A DNA stretch of 52,229 nt from Candidatus Aenigmatarchaeota archaeon (GCA_016195275.1 JACPZZ010000029.1:1-52229); one strand, 5' to 3'. Shown: positions 26,255-34,930, counted from the first letter of the stretch. The notes: a model not told the origin generated them from the sequence alone. Numbers and translations: made by a program.

Positions 26255-26716
26255 TCATACCGTCAGATAATCCGCGAACTTGATGTCAGGTATTCCGTCA
26301 GATCTTTCTTCGACTTTTATGTACTTAAGCTCTCTTCCCACAACAATCTCTGCAGGCAGCTCGTTTTCCAATTGTTCTTTGACCCAATTAAACTGTCTGG
26401 GTGAGTTTGTTGCAAGCGCTATTTCCACTTCGCAGGAATACCTTTCAGGGTCATCCGCCTTTTCGACATCCATGAAACCTGCCAGGTAGAATTCGACCCT
26501 GCCGTAATCTGTTGGTACAGACCCTTTGACAGTAAACATTCTTTTGTCAGGCGATATCTGCATCTTTCCGCCAATTCTTACCAGTTCCGATGCCATATGT
26601 TTTAAGCGGTAGCCTGTTTCCATCCCGAACGAATATCCGGTATGCGGATCAGAATACCTGTCCATACCCAACAGTTGCGGTGTAAGCCTGGCCCTGTACA
26701 CTTCAAAATCTGCCAT
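26255..26716 (-). CDS. Unrecognised 153-residue protein
   Basis: Starts MADFEVYRARLTPQLLGMD on the reverse strand. It has mixed alpha/beta composition, with a beta-like stretch around YGRVEFYLAGFMDVE and a C-terminal segment ending DIKFADYLTV. No signal peptide. Convergent with the DUF2905 gene without a gap. I do not recognise a family. Confidence 0.75.
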   Translation of the reverse strand: MADFEVYRARLTPQLLGMDRYSDPHTGYSFGMETGYRLKHMASELVRIGGKMQISPDKRMFTVKGSVPTDYGRVEFYLAGFMDVEKADDPERYSCEVEIALATNSPRQFNWVKEQLENELPAEIVVGRELKYIKVEERSDGIPDIKFADYLTV

Positions 26717-26753
26717 GTTTGAGAATACAGACTGAAGATATTTAAAGCACTTT

Positions 26754-27296
26754 TTACAGGGATGTCACATTCAGAACGAACGATCCTGCTATTTCTGACG
26801 AACGGCCTGCTTCCTCGGCCTTTGCCCAGTAGTTGATCGCTCCTGATGTTGTTACGGGAATTACATAAGTACACGTTATCTCGGCGCCATCAGGCTTTGC
26901 GCTGCCCTGCCCTATGCAGTAACGGCCTGTACATTGCTCATTCTTGCAGACGCTGACTGTGACAAACTCGCTTTCCGCATCAGCAACTGTGACCGCAAAC
27001 GTTACTTCTTTGCCTGTCCTTACCGGGTTCGGTCGTTGAACAGACGAAAGGACGCGCGGCGGCTGGTTGCCTGCAATTGTCGATGTGGTTGTAGAGGTTG
27101 TTGTGGTGGTTGTTGACGGTAACATCGTGGTTGCCGATACTGTTGTTGTCGCTGTTATGGTCGTTGTGGTGGTTGTAGTCTGTTGGGGCTGTTCAGTTTT
27201 CCCTGAAAACAGGACAAAAAGAAGAAGCAGAATGCCGACACCGATAATGTAAAGGCTGGGATGGCGTTTATTTCTGCCTGTGAAATCGTAATTCAT
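26754..27296 (-). CDS. Thr-rich membrane-anchored surface protein
   Basis: 180 residues on the reverse strand. A short cytoplasmic head MNYDFTGRNKRHPS is followed by one helix (about residues 15-31), then a run of about 35 mostly Thr residues (about 39-74). An Ig-like domain beginning NQPPRVLSSVQRPNPVRTG contains two Cys pairs. It probably has N-in/C-out topology with an O-glycosylated stalk. It resembles many archaeal cell-surface proteins but no specific family is clear. Confidence 0.85.
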   Translation of the reverse strand: MNYDFTGRNKRHPSLYIIGVGILLLLFVLFSGKTEQPQQTTTTTTTITATTTVSATTMLPSTTTTTTSTTTSTIAGNQPPRVLSSVQRPNPVRTGKEVTFAVTVADAESEFVTVSVCKNEQCTGRYCIGQGSAKPDGAEITCTYVIPVTTSGAINYWAKAEEAGRSSEIAGSFVLNVTSL

Positions 27297-27385
27297 ATAA
27301 ATAATATTACAACCTCTTATTTAAGGTGTTTTTATAGGAACTTCGCATTGTAAACAGTTCTTAATACCAATGAATATCTAAGATC

Positions 27386-28453
27386 ATGGAACATATAATC
27401 ATACACGCTGACCTGGACGCGTTTTTTGCCTCGTGTGAAGAGCGCGAGAACCCTTTGCTGAAAGGCAAGCCTGTCATCATAGGGGCGGATCCGAAAAACG
27501 GCCGCGGACGCGGGGTTGTAAGCACTGCGAACTATGAGGCGCGCAGGTTTGGCGTAAGGTCGGCAATGCCGGTATCGCGCGCGTACAGGCTGTGCCCGAA
27601 CGGAGTTTATCTCAGGCCGAATTTCACGCTTTACGAAAAGGTTTCTGGTGGTGTGATAGCGATATTGAAAAAGTACGCTGACAAATTCCAGCAGGCAGGA
27701 ATAGACGAGGCGTTTTTGGACGTGTCGTCCGCAGGAAATTTTGAAAAGGCTGCCAAAATTGCGGACCGGATAAAAGAGGAAATAAAAAGAAAGGAAAAAA
27801 TAACAGCTTCTGTGGGCATTGCTCCGAACAAAATGATCGCAAAGATAGCCTCTGATGAAAATAAACCGGACGGCATTACGGTTGTTAAACCGGCGGATGT
27901 CAGAAATTTCATTTATCCGAAAAGCGTACGGAAACTTTGGGGAATAGGACCCAAAACTGAAATTCTGCTGAACCAGTTAGGGATAAAAACGATCAAGGAT
28001 CTGGCAGAAGCAGATACCAGACAATTAAAAGAAAAATTGGGTAATATGGCGGAATATTTTCAAATTTTAGCCAATGGAATAGATGAAAGCCCTGTGGAGG
28101 AATCGTATGAGATTAAATCGTTTAACCGCGAACATACGTTTGAAGAGGACACCTCACGAAAAGATGGCATATTGCCCACGATAAAAACCCTTGCTCACGA
28201 CTTGTACGAACAGGCAAAATTGAATAAAGCCTGTTTCAGGACGATAACGCTGAAAGTGCGCTTCTCCAACTTCGAGACATACACACGCGCAAAAAGCCTT
28301 TCTTCCCACACGGACGACGAAAAAACGATAACCGAGACTGCGAATATGCTCGCCGAAGAGTTTTTAAAAACCGGCCGCAAAATACGGCTCGTCGGCGTGC
28401 GCATTTCGAACCTTAAGTTAGGCGAAATGCAGAAAAAACTTTCTGCTATTTAA
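27386..28453 (+). CDS. dinB: Y-family DNA polymerase IV (DinB/Dpo4 type)
   Basis: 355 residues. Catalytic HADLDAFFAS (Asp9 and Asp11), STANYEARRFGVRSAMP, and AGIDEAFLDVS (about residues 105-115) are intact. A helix-hairpin-helix IGPKTEILLNQLGIKT and a little-finger domain follow. It performs translesion synthesis. No PCNA-binding motif is evident beyond the extreme C-terminus. It may be co-transcribed with the HAD gene 22 nt downstream. Confidence 0.96.
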   Translation: MEHIIIHADLDAFFASCEERENPLLKGKPVIIGADPKNGRGRGVVSTANYEARRFGVRSAMPVSRAYRLCPNGVYLRPNFTLYEKVSGGVIAILKKYADKFQQAGIDEAFLDVSSAGNFEKAAKIADRIKEEIKRKEKITASVGIAPNKMIAKIASDENKPDGITVVKPADVRNFIYPKSVRKLWGIGPKTEILLNQLGIKTIKDLAEADTRQLKEKLGNMAEYFQILANGIDESPVEESYEIKSFNREHTFEEDTSRKDGILPTIKTLAHDLYEQAKLNKACFRTITLKVRFSNFETYTRAKSLSSHTDDEKTITETANMLAEEFLKTGRKIRLVGVRISNLKLGEMQKKLSAI

Positions 28454-28475
28454 GTGCTGAAGCAAATATCTGGTT

Positions 28476-29171
28476 ATGAAACGCGGTCCCGGCCTTATAA
28501 TTTTCGATTTAGACGGGACTCTTATAGATGCGAGGCACAACTTAAAGGAAAACATAAATTATGCGCTGAAGATGAACGGCTACGCACCGGTAACTGGAAA
28601 CAGAATTTTCACCCTTATAGGGCACCCGCTGATAGACATTTACAAAATAATTCTGCCAAAAAAAGATGCGTACATAGCTGCAAAACTTGTGAAGGATTAC
28701 AGGAAACGGTATAAAAAAACGTGCCATATAGGCGTTAAAATACTTTCAGGCGTTGAAAAAACTCTGGAAGCATTCAAAAGAAACGGTTTCGGTATTGCGA
28801 TGGCAACTGCCAAAGGCGAAGCGCAGACAAAGCTGCTGCTGAAAAGGCTTGGACTGCGGAAATATTTTGACCTTGTGGTGGGATACAGATATGGAAAATC
28901 CCAATTGCGGCCCAAGCCGCATCCTGACATGATCTTGCACATAATGAAGCACCTGAAATTCAACAGAAACCGGACAATAATGGTTGGCGACACGCAACTG
29001 GACATACGCGCGGGCAGGAACGCGCGCGTCCGGACAATCGCCGTAAAGACCGGGGTGAAACTGGGAATTTCAAGGCTGGAAGAATTAAAAAAAGCGCGTC
29101 CCGACGCCATAATAGGCTCTGTAAGCACGCTGGCTGGGAGACTTAAAAAATACGGGTTCGACATTTATTAA
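28476..29171 (+). CDS. HAD-family hydrolase, phosphoglycolate phosphatase-like
   Basis: 231 residues. Motif I FDLDGTL (Asp11, Asp13), motif II in GIAMATAKGEAQTK, and motif IV VGDTQLDIRAGR (about residues 169-180) are present, with a helical cap between I and II. The substrate cannot be told from sequence. The arrangement is that of Gph/PGP-type phosphatases. Confidence 0.88.
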   Translation: MKRGPGLIIFDLDGTLIDARHNLKENINYALKMNGYAPVTGNRIFTLIGHPLIDIYKIILPKKDAYIAAKLVKDYRKRYKKTCHIGVKILSGVEKTLEAFKRNGFGIAMATAKGEAQTKLLLKRLGLRKYFDLVVGYRYGKSQLRPKPHPDMILHIMKHLKFNRNRTIMVGDTQLDIRAGRNARVRTIAVKTGVKLGISRLEELKKARPDAIIGSVSTLAGRLKKYGFDIY

Positions 29172-29192
29172 CCCGCCGGTACAATCCAACTT

Positions 29193-29492
29193 ATGGTTTC
29201 GGAAGAGCAGGCAAAATCCATATTAAAGAATTGCTACGACCCGGAGATACCGATAAACATAGTTGACCTTGGACTGGTTTACGGGATAAAAATCGACGAT
29301 GGAAACAAAAAAATCAAAATTACCATGACATTAACGTCTCCAGGTTGCCCGCTCTATGGCCAGATTTCAGAAGACGTTAAACGCAGGCTCGAAGAAGGCA
29401 CTTCTTACGAGGCTATTGTTGAGATGGTCTGGGAGCCGCGCTGGACGCAGGAAATGATGAGCGAAGATGCGAAAGCGATGATAGGGCTTTGA
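29193..29492 (+). CDS. MIP18/DUF59 family iron-sulfur assembly protein
   Basis: 99 residues. CYDPEIPINIVDLGLVY and TLTSPGCPLYGQISEDVKRR are the two signatures of the MIP18 (SufT/PaaD-like) family, which is involved in Fe-S cluster assembly or transfer; VWEPRWTQEMMSEDAK closes the domain. It is 21 nt after the HAD gene. Confidence 0.93.
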   Translation: MVSEEQAKSILKNCYDPEIPINIVDLGLVYGIKIDDGNKKIKITMTLTSPGCPLYGQISEDVKRRLEEGTSYEAIVEMVWEPRWTQEMMSEDAKAMIGL

Positions 29493-29516
29493 GCGCCTTG
29501 AATTTCTTGCTGTTGT

Positions 29517-29750
29517 ATGAATTCTATGCCCGGTTATATAACCAAATATTTGAACGGGACTAAAGTGCGGACAGGCCAAAAAAGGAGACCTTTAGAGACT
29601 ACTAATAAACAAATGGAAAAATACAAATTAAGGGTAACAAGAAAACAGGGCGTTTATTCGGTGGTGCGAAACGGCAAAAGAACGCTTATAAAGGCTATCC
29701 TATATTATAATTTGGTACAATTACATTCGATGTTTGATCGAATTTATTAA
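29517..29750 (+). CDS. Doubtful basic 77-residue ORF
   Basis: Starts MNSMPGYITKYLNGTKVRTG and is very basic; an alternative start at 29613 gives 46 residues beginning MEKYKLRVTRKQG. Its last third overlaps the probable L3 promoter (29685-29694) and a hairpin at 29725-29743, so part of it must serve other purposes. No family recognised. Confidence 0.3.
   Translation: MNSMPGYITKYLNGTKVRTGQKRRPLETTNKQMEKYKLRVTRKQGVYSVVRNGKRTLIKAILYYNLVQLHSMFDRIY
29685..29694 (+). promoter_or_regulatory. Probable TATA box of the L3 operon leader
   Basis: CTTATAAAGG followed by an A/T-rich stretch resembles the 5S promoter region. Initiation about 25 nt on (near 29715) would give a leader of about 325 nt before rpl3. 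Confidence 0.5.
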
Positions 29751-30021
29751 AAGGGCGATAAAACCCTGCGGTTTTGGTTCCCGCGCGGTTCGAATGCCCT
29801 CAAACCAAAAACCACAAGTGCTGGCGTGGTTCTGGATTAGAAAACCTTGGGTTTTCTAATTTAGTAAACCTTTATGGTTTACTAAACTTAGAAGTTTAAA
29901 CGCTTCTTAGGTGCAGTTTTTGACTAGATGTAGGAAACTTTGTTTCCTATGCACGGCTGCAAGTTTGCCCTAAGGCAAACTGCAACAGTTTTGCCATGCA
30001 AAACTTGTTTGCAGTGCAAAC
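29725..30021 (+). repeat. Hairpin array in the rpl3 leader
   Basis: Hairpins in order: 29725-29743 (7 bp), 29760-29775 (6 bp), 29836-29860 (11 bp), 29860-29886 (11 bp), 29888-29910 (one mismatch), 29931-29949 (8 bp), 29962-29981 (8 bp), 29987-30005 (8 bp), 30007-30021 (6 bp). Most are perfect with 3-5-nt loops. The pair at 29962-30005 closely matches the tRNA-Ser intron pair at 23864-23908, including the spacer GCARC between them. A lone TTCGAAT at 29789-29795 looks like a T-loop, but no tRNA can be folded. No ORF is present. Confidence 0.75.
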
Positions 30022-30041
30022 CGTTGGCAAGGTAGGTTAAT

Positions 30042-31034
30042 ATGCCGAAAGTAAAATCCCCACGAAAAGGAAGCTTGGCTTTCAAACCGAGAAAAAGAGC
30101 TAAACGAATCTATCCTGTAATAAAATCATGGCCTGCAATGAAAGACGTTAAACCTTTGGGCTTCGCCGGCTACAAGGCCGGTATGACACATATCATGGCC
30201 GTCGACAAACAGGCCAACTCGCCAACAGCCGGCCAACTGGTCCAGTTCCCGGTTACAGTGATCGACTGCCCTCCCATTTTTATTCTCGGCGTGCGCGCCT
30301 ATTCAAAAGATTACAACGGCTTAAAATCGGCAAAAGACTTGTTCTTCAAAACGTTCCAAAAAGACCTTTCCAGGAAAATGAAACTGCCTAAAAATTATGA
30401 TTTTGAAAGCAGATTAAAAGAATTCGAATCAGCTGACATTGCGGATGTCAAATTAATCGTGAACACGCTTCCCAGGCAGTCGGGCCTTGAAAAAAAGAAA
30501 CCTGAAATATTCGAAATCGCGATTGGCGGTTCCGATGTCAAATCGAAAATAGAATACGCGAAACAACTTCTTGGCAAGGAAATTTCTGTCGGTAAAATTT
30601 TCAAGAACGGCGACTGGGTTGACATTGTATCCGTAACTACGGGAAAAGGCTTTCAGGGCTCGATAAAAAGGCATGGAGTTAAAATGCTCTCTCATAAAGA
30701 GGGCAAAAACAGGCGCGGTATAGGTTCAATGGGGCAGAAAAGGCCGGGCAAATTGCGCTGGACCGTGCCGTTGCCAGGACAACTGGGATTTCACACGAGA
30801 ACAGAATTAAATAAGAGAATAATACTGATAGGCGATAAAAACAGCGCGGTGAATCCGGCAGGCGGTTTTGTGAAATACGGCAATATCCCAAATGAATACG
30901 TAATTTTGCACGGTTCTGTGGCAGGCCCGAGAAAAAGGCTTGTGAGAATGAGATTTTCAGTGAGGCCGCCGAGCCTGAACCTTCCTCTTCCAGAGGTTAA
31001 ATCAGTTTCAACGGAAAGCAAACAGGGTGTATGA
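30042..31034 (+). CDS. rpl3: Ribosomal protein L3
   Basis: 330 residues. FAGYKAGMTHIM, VDIVSVTTGKGFQGSIKRHGVKM, and RRGIGSMGQKRPGKLRWTVPLPGQLG match archaeal/eukaryotic uL3. First gene of the S10/spc operon. The ATG is about 20 nt after the last leader hairpin. Confidence 0.97.
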   Translation: MPKVKSPRKGSLAFKPRKRAKRIYPVIKSWPAMKDVKPLGFAGYKAGMTHIMAVDKQANSPTAGQLVQFPVTVIDCPPIFILGVRAYSKDYNGLKSAKDLFFKTFQKDLSRKMKLPKNYDFESRLKEFESADIADVKLIVNTLPRQSGLEKKKPEIFEIAIGGSDVKSKIEYAKQLLGKEISVGKIFKNGDWVDIVSVTTGKGFQGSIKRHGVKMLSHKEGKNRRGIGSMGQKRPGKLRWTVPLPGQLGFHTRTELNKRIILIGDKNSAVNPAGGFVKYGNIPNEYVILHGSVAGPRKRLVRMRFSVRPPSLNLPLPEVKSVSTESKQGV

Positions 31035-31035
31035 T

Positions 31036-31830
31036 ATGGTTAAAGCAAACGTTTACAATATGGACGGGAAAGTAAAAAACCAGCTTGAACTGCCTGCAAT
31101 ATTTTTCATAGACATCAGAAAAGACCTTATACAAAAAGCGTTCCTTTCCGCGATGTCAAACGCCAGACGCAAGCATTCCAGAGACCCTATGGCCGGTAAA
31201 CGCACCTCAGCAAGTTATCATGGCCGCAGAAGCGTTTTCCAGTCAATGGCAAACAAGGAAATGGCGCGCGGTCCCAGGATAACGGGACAAGGCTACCTGA
31301 ATATGCGATTAAGATTTGCCCCGCACGCAGTAAAAGGACGATTAGCGCATCCCCCACTGGAACAAAAAATTTTTGCTGAAAAAATCAACGACAAGGAAAG
31401 GCGCGCTGCAATACTTTCTGCGATTGCCGCAACATCGAACAAGGAACTCGTCACGGAAAGCGGGCACAGGATAACAAATATCAACCTGCCGATAATAGCG
31501 GACGACGCGCTTCAGAAATCCAAAAAGGCCGGCGATGTTGAAAAGTTTTTACGCTCAATCGGATTGGACGAAGAGCTGGAAAGATCCAATGAAAAAACCG
31601 TAAGGGCGGGCCGCGGCAAATCAAGGGGTAGAAAATATAAAGGCAAAACAGGACCCCTGATAATCGTAGATAAAAACGAGGGGATCGCAGAAGCGGCGGG
31701 CAACATGAGCGGCGTCGACGTCATAGAAATCTCAAACATTAACGCGAAGCTTTTGGCTCCGGGCGGGAAACCGGGAAGGTTGGCCATATGGACGGAATCT
31801 GCAATAAAAAAACTTTCGGAGCACGGTTAA
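31036..31830 (+). CDS. rpl4: Ribosomal protein L4
   Basis: 264 residues from the ATG at 31036. KANVYNMDGKVKNQLELP is the uL4 N-terminus; the tunnel loop region has RKHSRDPMAGKRTSASYHGR. The ATG is 1 nt after the rpl3 stop. Confidence 0.96.
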   Translation: MVKANVYNMDGKVKNQLELPAIFFIDIRKDLIQKAFLSAMSNARRKHSRDPMAGKRTSASYHGRRSVFQSMANKEMARGPRITGQGYLNMRLRFAPHAVKGRLAHPPLEQKIFAEKINDKERRAAILSAIAATSNKELVTESGHRITNINLPIIADDALQKSKKAGDVEKFLRSIGLDEELERSNEKTVRAGRGKSRGRKYKGKTGPLIIVDKNEGIAEAAGNMSGVDVIEISNINAKLLAPGGKPGRLAIWTESAIKKLSEHG

Positions 31831-31831
31831 A

Positions 31832-32227
31832 ATGGAAGAAGAAAAACACGGCGCAACGGAAGAAAAGAAGAAAACTAAAAAGTTCGTGAAAAAACCCGGA
31901 CAAAAAACGGAAGCGCAGCCGAAAGAAAGGAAAATAGAAAAGAAAAGCGTTAGGAAAACGCCCACGAAAAACGAATGGGGCATATTGTCCCATCCGCTGA
32001 TGACTGAAAAATCCATAGGGTTGATAGAAAAGGAGAACAAGCTCGTGTTCGTGGTTAACCTAAAAGCCAACAAGGTCGACATAAAATACGCGATGGAAAA
32101 AGTGTTTGATGTAAAAGTTGATGACGTAACCACTTCGATAACCAGAAAAGGCCAGAAAAAGGCTTTCATAAAACTTTCAAAGGATTATTCCGCGTCGGAA
32201 ATAGCGACAAGGCTGGGGATGCTGTAG
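31832..32227 (+). CDS. rpl23: Ribosomal protein L23 with a long charged N-terminal extension
   Basis: 131 residues, against about 85 in most archaea. The uL23 core begins near residue 49 (GILSHPLMTEKS) and contains NKLVFVVNLKANKVDIK and KKAFIKL. The first 46 residues are almost all Lys, Glu, Thr and Pro. uL23 sits at the tunnel exit, where SRP and translocon dock, so the tail could lie at the ribosome exit site. Confidence 0.95.
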   Translation: MEEEKHGATEEKKKTKKFVKKPGQKTEAQPKERKIEKKSVRKTPTKNEWGILSHPLMTEKSIGLIEKENKLVFVVNLKANKVDIKYAMEKVFDVKVDDVTTSITRKGQKKAFIKLSKDYSASEIATRLGML

Positions 32228-32935
32228 ATGGGAAAGCGCCAAATTGTAAGGGCAAGAGGAAAAGGTTCGATGAGCTACACCGCTCCTTCGCACAATTGGG
32301 CAGGCGTTGTGGAATATCCGCAGCCCGGCTTAAGCGGAACGCAGGCCACCGTAACCGAATTGATACACGATCCGGGAAGAAACGCGCCCCTGGCAAAGAT
32401 AAAAATGGCTGACGGGGAAGAGATGCTGGTTATTGCACCCGAAGGTATACAGGTGGGAAACACGATTTCGTGCGGAATAACAGCGCCCATCGCCCCGGGC
32501 AACGTGTTAACACTTTCAGAAATACCTGAACGAACACTGATATACGGAATAGAATCAAAACCCGGTTCAGGCCCAAAGTTTTGCAGATCTTCAGGTTCAT
32601 TCGGCATAATAGCTGCCCATGACATAGGCAAGGTATTTGTCCAGATGCCGTCCGGCGAAATAAAGGAATTCAAGCCGCTCTGCCGGGCAGCAATAGGCGT
32701 TCCTGCCGGAGGCGGTCGTAAAGATAAACCGTTTGTCAAAGGCGGTTCGAAACTTTACCTTATGCGCGCACGCGGTAAACTGTTCCCAAGATCAAAAGGC
32801 GTCGTAATGAATGCGGCCGACCATCCTTACGGAGGGAAAACTCGCCCGGGCCACCCGAAAACGGTTTCGAGAAACGCGCCGCCCGGACAGAAGATAGGTT
32901 ACATAGCTGCGAGAAGAACAGGAAGGAAGAAGTGA
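32228..32935 (+). CDS. rpl2: Ribosomal protein L2
   Basis: 235 residues, contiguous with rpl23. It contains RARGKGSMSYTAPSH, GRNAPLAKIKM, PSGEIKEFKPLCRAAIG and the peptidyl-transferase-proximal MNAADHPYGGKTRPGHPKT. The C-terminus ends in GRKK as usual. Confidence 0.97.
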   Translation: MGKRQIVRARGKGSMSYTAPSHNWAGVVEYPQPGLSGTQATVTELIHDPGRNAPLAKIKMADGEEMLVIAPEGIQVGNTISCGITAPIAPGNVLTLSEIPERTLIYGIESKPGSGPKFCRSSGSFGIIAAHDIGKVFVQMPSGEIKEFKPLCRAAIGVPAGGGRKDKPFVKGGSKLYLMRARGKLFPRSKGVVMNAADHPYGGKTRPGHPKTVSRNAPPGQKIGYIAARRTGRKK

Positions 32936-32940
32936 TTCGC

Positions 32941-33318
32941 ATGATGCTGTTCCATCTCACAACGGTTTACAAAGACGACAATGGTATAGAAGTTAACAAA
33001 TTTGGAGAACCATTCACGGTGAAAGAGGAAGGGTTGAAAAGGTCACGATCGCATCCTGTGTACCTTACGCCATTGCTTTACCGTGCTATCACACACGCCG
33101 CATCTAACAGAAACGGGGCAGCAAAAATTTTGGTTTATGCGGTTGAAAGTGAACACGTACCCAGGGTAAGGGAAGAAGGTCGTGCCGTATGGACATCGGA
33201 ACACGTTCCAGTGAATGCTATAAAGGATACTATACAACTCCAAGCTACGGAAGAGATAACGTACAGGGACATACGATATCTCATAGAGAATGCCGGAAAA
33301 CAAAGAGGTTGGATGTAA
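32941..33318 (+). CDS. ADP-ribosyltransferase-like protein inside the ribosomal operon
   Basis: 125 residues from the ATG at 32941, placed where no gene normally exists, between rpl2 and rps19. Its stop overlaps the rps19 start (TAATG). The pattern resembles Tpt1/KptA and Arr-type ART domains: LFHLTT (His5) as in the YHGT strand; a KEEGLKRSRSHPVYLTPLLY block (residues 28-47) like the EGL...HVYLT segment; ILVYAVES as a central strand; and AVWTSEHVPVNAI (82-94) like the VWLT..VPP element. It lacks the N-terminal lobe of full Tpt1. Activity and substrate are unknown; the fold is inference. Co-translation with S19 suggests a ribosome- or RNA-related job. Confidence 0.6.
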   Translation: MMLFHLTTVYKDDNGIEVNKFGEPFTVKEEGLKRSRSHPVYLTPLLYRAITHAASNRNGAAKILVYAVESEHVPRVREEGRAVWTSEHVPVNAIKDTIQLQATEEITYRDIRYLIENAGKQRGWM

Positions 33319-33701
33319 TGGCAAAGAAATTCCTATTCCGCGGTAAGACTCTTGACGAATTGCAGAACATGTCACTTGAAGATTTCTCAAAATTATTGAA
33401 GTCGCGCGCCAGAAGGGCTCTGGAAAAAGGGTTAACCGCAGAAGAAAAGATATTGCTGCAAAACGTACGCAGGGAGCCGGACAAATTTCACAAGACACAC
33501 TGCAGGGAAATGGTCATACTTCCGGAAATGGTGGGCAGGAAGTTCGGGGTTCACAACGGAAAAGAATTTTTCTCTGTCATGATCACGGAAGAAATGCTGG
33601 GTCATCGTCTTGGCGAATTTTCACACACCACACAAGAAGTGAAACACTCAGCCCCCGGAATAGGCGCGACCAAATCAAGCAAATACATACCGTTGAAGTG
33701 A
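33318..33701 (+). CDS. rps19: Ribosomal protein S19
   Basis: 127 residues from the ATG at 33318, which overlaps the preceding stop. KKFLFRGKTLDELQNMSLED, then REMVILPEMVGRKFGVHNGK and GHRLGEFSHTT match archaeal uS19. Confidence 0.96.
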   Translation: MAKKFLFRGKTLDELQNMSLEDFSKLLKSRARRALEKGLTAEEKILLQNVRREPDKFHKTHCREMVILPEMVGRKFGVHNGKEFFSVMITEEMLGHRLGEFSHTTQEVKHSAPGIGATKSSKYIPLK

Positions 33702-33705
33702 TGTT

Positions 33706-34089
33706 ATGAAATACTCTATGGAAATGGATCCTAAAATATCGGCGAAGGCGTTTGGAAGAGCGTTGAGAATATCCACGAAGCACGCCATCGAAATATGCAG
33801 GCGTATAAACGGGAAGAATTTACAGAAGTCGAAGGCGATGCTGCAGAACATCGCTGACCGAAAGAATTCGTTAGACGGCAAATTTTACACCAACGCGACA
33901 AATGAGATGATAAGCCTTTTGGAAAGCGCGGAGGCCAATGCAAAAGCCAAAGGGCTTGACGTGAACAAGATGATCGTAAAGGCGTCCGCAACGAAAGGAT
34001 TCCATTTCAGCAGGCCGAGATCCAGAAGAAAGCTCGCAGGCCAGACGGGCAGGATGACAAACGTGCAGATAATGCTGAGGGTGGCATAA
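33706..34089 (+). CDS. rpl22: Ribosomal protein L22
   Basis: 127 residues. AFGRALRISTKHAIEICRRI and KGFHFSRPRSRRKLAGQTGR match archaeal uL22, the latter near the exit tunnel. Confidence 0.95.
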   Translation: MKYSMEMDPKISAKAFGRALRISTKHAIEICRRINGKNLQKSKAMLQNIADRKNSLDGKFYTNATNEMISLLESAEANAKAKGLDVNKMIVKASATKGFHFSRPRSRRKLAGQTGRMTNVQIMLRVA

Positions 34090-34701
34090 ATGGCAAAAGA
34101 AATCAAATTCATCAGGGAAGGAATAAGATCGGTTTTCATAGAGGAATACCTGAAAAACCAATTCCAGCGCGCGGATTATTCCCATATAGAAGTGAGCAAA
34201 ACGCCGCTCGGGACAAGGATACTCATATTCGCGAACAGGCCCGGCATAGTGATAGGCAGAGGCGGCGAAAAAATAAAAGCGATAACAGAATATCTGCGCG
34301 ACCATTTCAAGCTCGATAACCCTCAACTGGACGTAAAAGAAGTGGATAACCCTGACACAGATGCGCAGATAATAGCGAGGCAAATCGCTTCCTCGCTTGA
34401 GCGCGGGCTGAACTACAAGCGCGTAGCAAACATGACAATAAAGCGCGTGATGGACTCGGGCGCCGTGGGCATACAGATTAGGGTGTCCGGAAAAATGAGC
34501 GGCGAAAAATCAAGGACTGACAAATTCATGCAAGGATACCTGCAACATTCAGGAGACACGGCGGACAAGCTTGTGTCCAAAGGAAAGGCCGAGGCTTTGC
34601 TAAAACCCGGCAAAGTGGGCATTCAGGTGAAAATAATGACGGTTAATATAGAACAGGAAATGAAACAGGCAAAAGAAACCGAAGAAAAAAAGGCTGAATG
34701 A
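34090..34701 (+). CDS. rps3: Ribosomal protein S3
   Basis: 203 residues. The KH core IFANRPGIVIGRGGEKIKAI and the C-terminal SGAVGIQIRVSGKMSGEKSR are diagnostic of uS3. Contiguous with rpl22 (no gap). Confidence 0.96.
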   Translation: MAKEIKFIREGIRSVFIEEYLKNQFQRADYSHIEVSKTPLGTRILIFANRPGIVIGRGGEKIKAITEYLRDHFKLDNPQLDVKEVDNPDTDAQIIARQIASSLERGLNYKRVANMTIKRVMDSGAVGIQIRVSGKMSGEKSRTDKFMQGYLQHSGDTADKLVSKGKAEALLKPGKVGIQVKIMTVNIEQEMKQAKETEEKKAE

Positions 34702-34702
34702 T

Positions 34703-34930
34703 ATGGCAATAATGAAAGCGAAGGATGCGAAGGCGATGAAAACCGAAGACAGAATGAAACGGCTTGCAGAATTCAGGCTTGAACTCGCGAAGCTCAAAGG
34801 CAGCTCCGCGGTAGGCGCAAGCATCAAAGAACCCGGAAAGGTGAAAGAGCTGAAAAAGGCTATTGCTAGAATACTCACAGTTGAAAACGAGGATAAAAAA
34901 ATCAAACCCAAGGGAGGTAAAGAAAAATAG
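34703..34930 (+). CDS. rpl29: Ribosomal protein L29
   Basis: 75 residues. RLAEFRLELAKLKGSSAVG and KELKKAIARILTVENE match uL29. Contiguous with the aIF1 gene. Confidence 0.9.
   Translation: MAIMKAKDAKAMKTEDRMKRLAEFRLELAKLKGSSAVGASIKEPGKVKELKKAIARILTVENEDKKIKPKGGKEK

Noticed and set aside
29751-30035. A tRNA gene upstream of rpl3, suggested by TTCGAAT at 29789-29795 and the hairpin array
   Set aside because: The base after the putative T-loop is G, not C61; no T-stem, D-arm or acceptor can be paired in linear, intron-split or permuted order. Only a 5-bp AGGGC/GCCCT closure exists.
33043-33498. Long antisense frames through the ribosomal protein genes
   Set aside because: Typical shadow frames of strongly coding DNA; no motifs, and the plus strand genes are certain.
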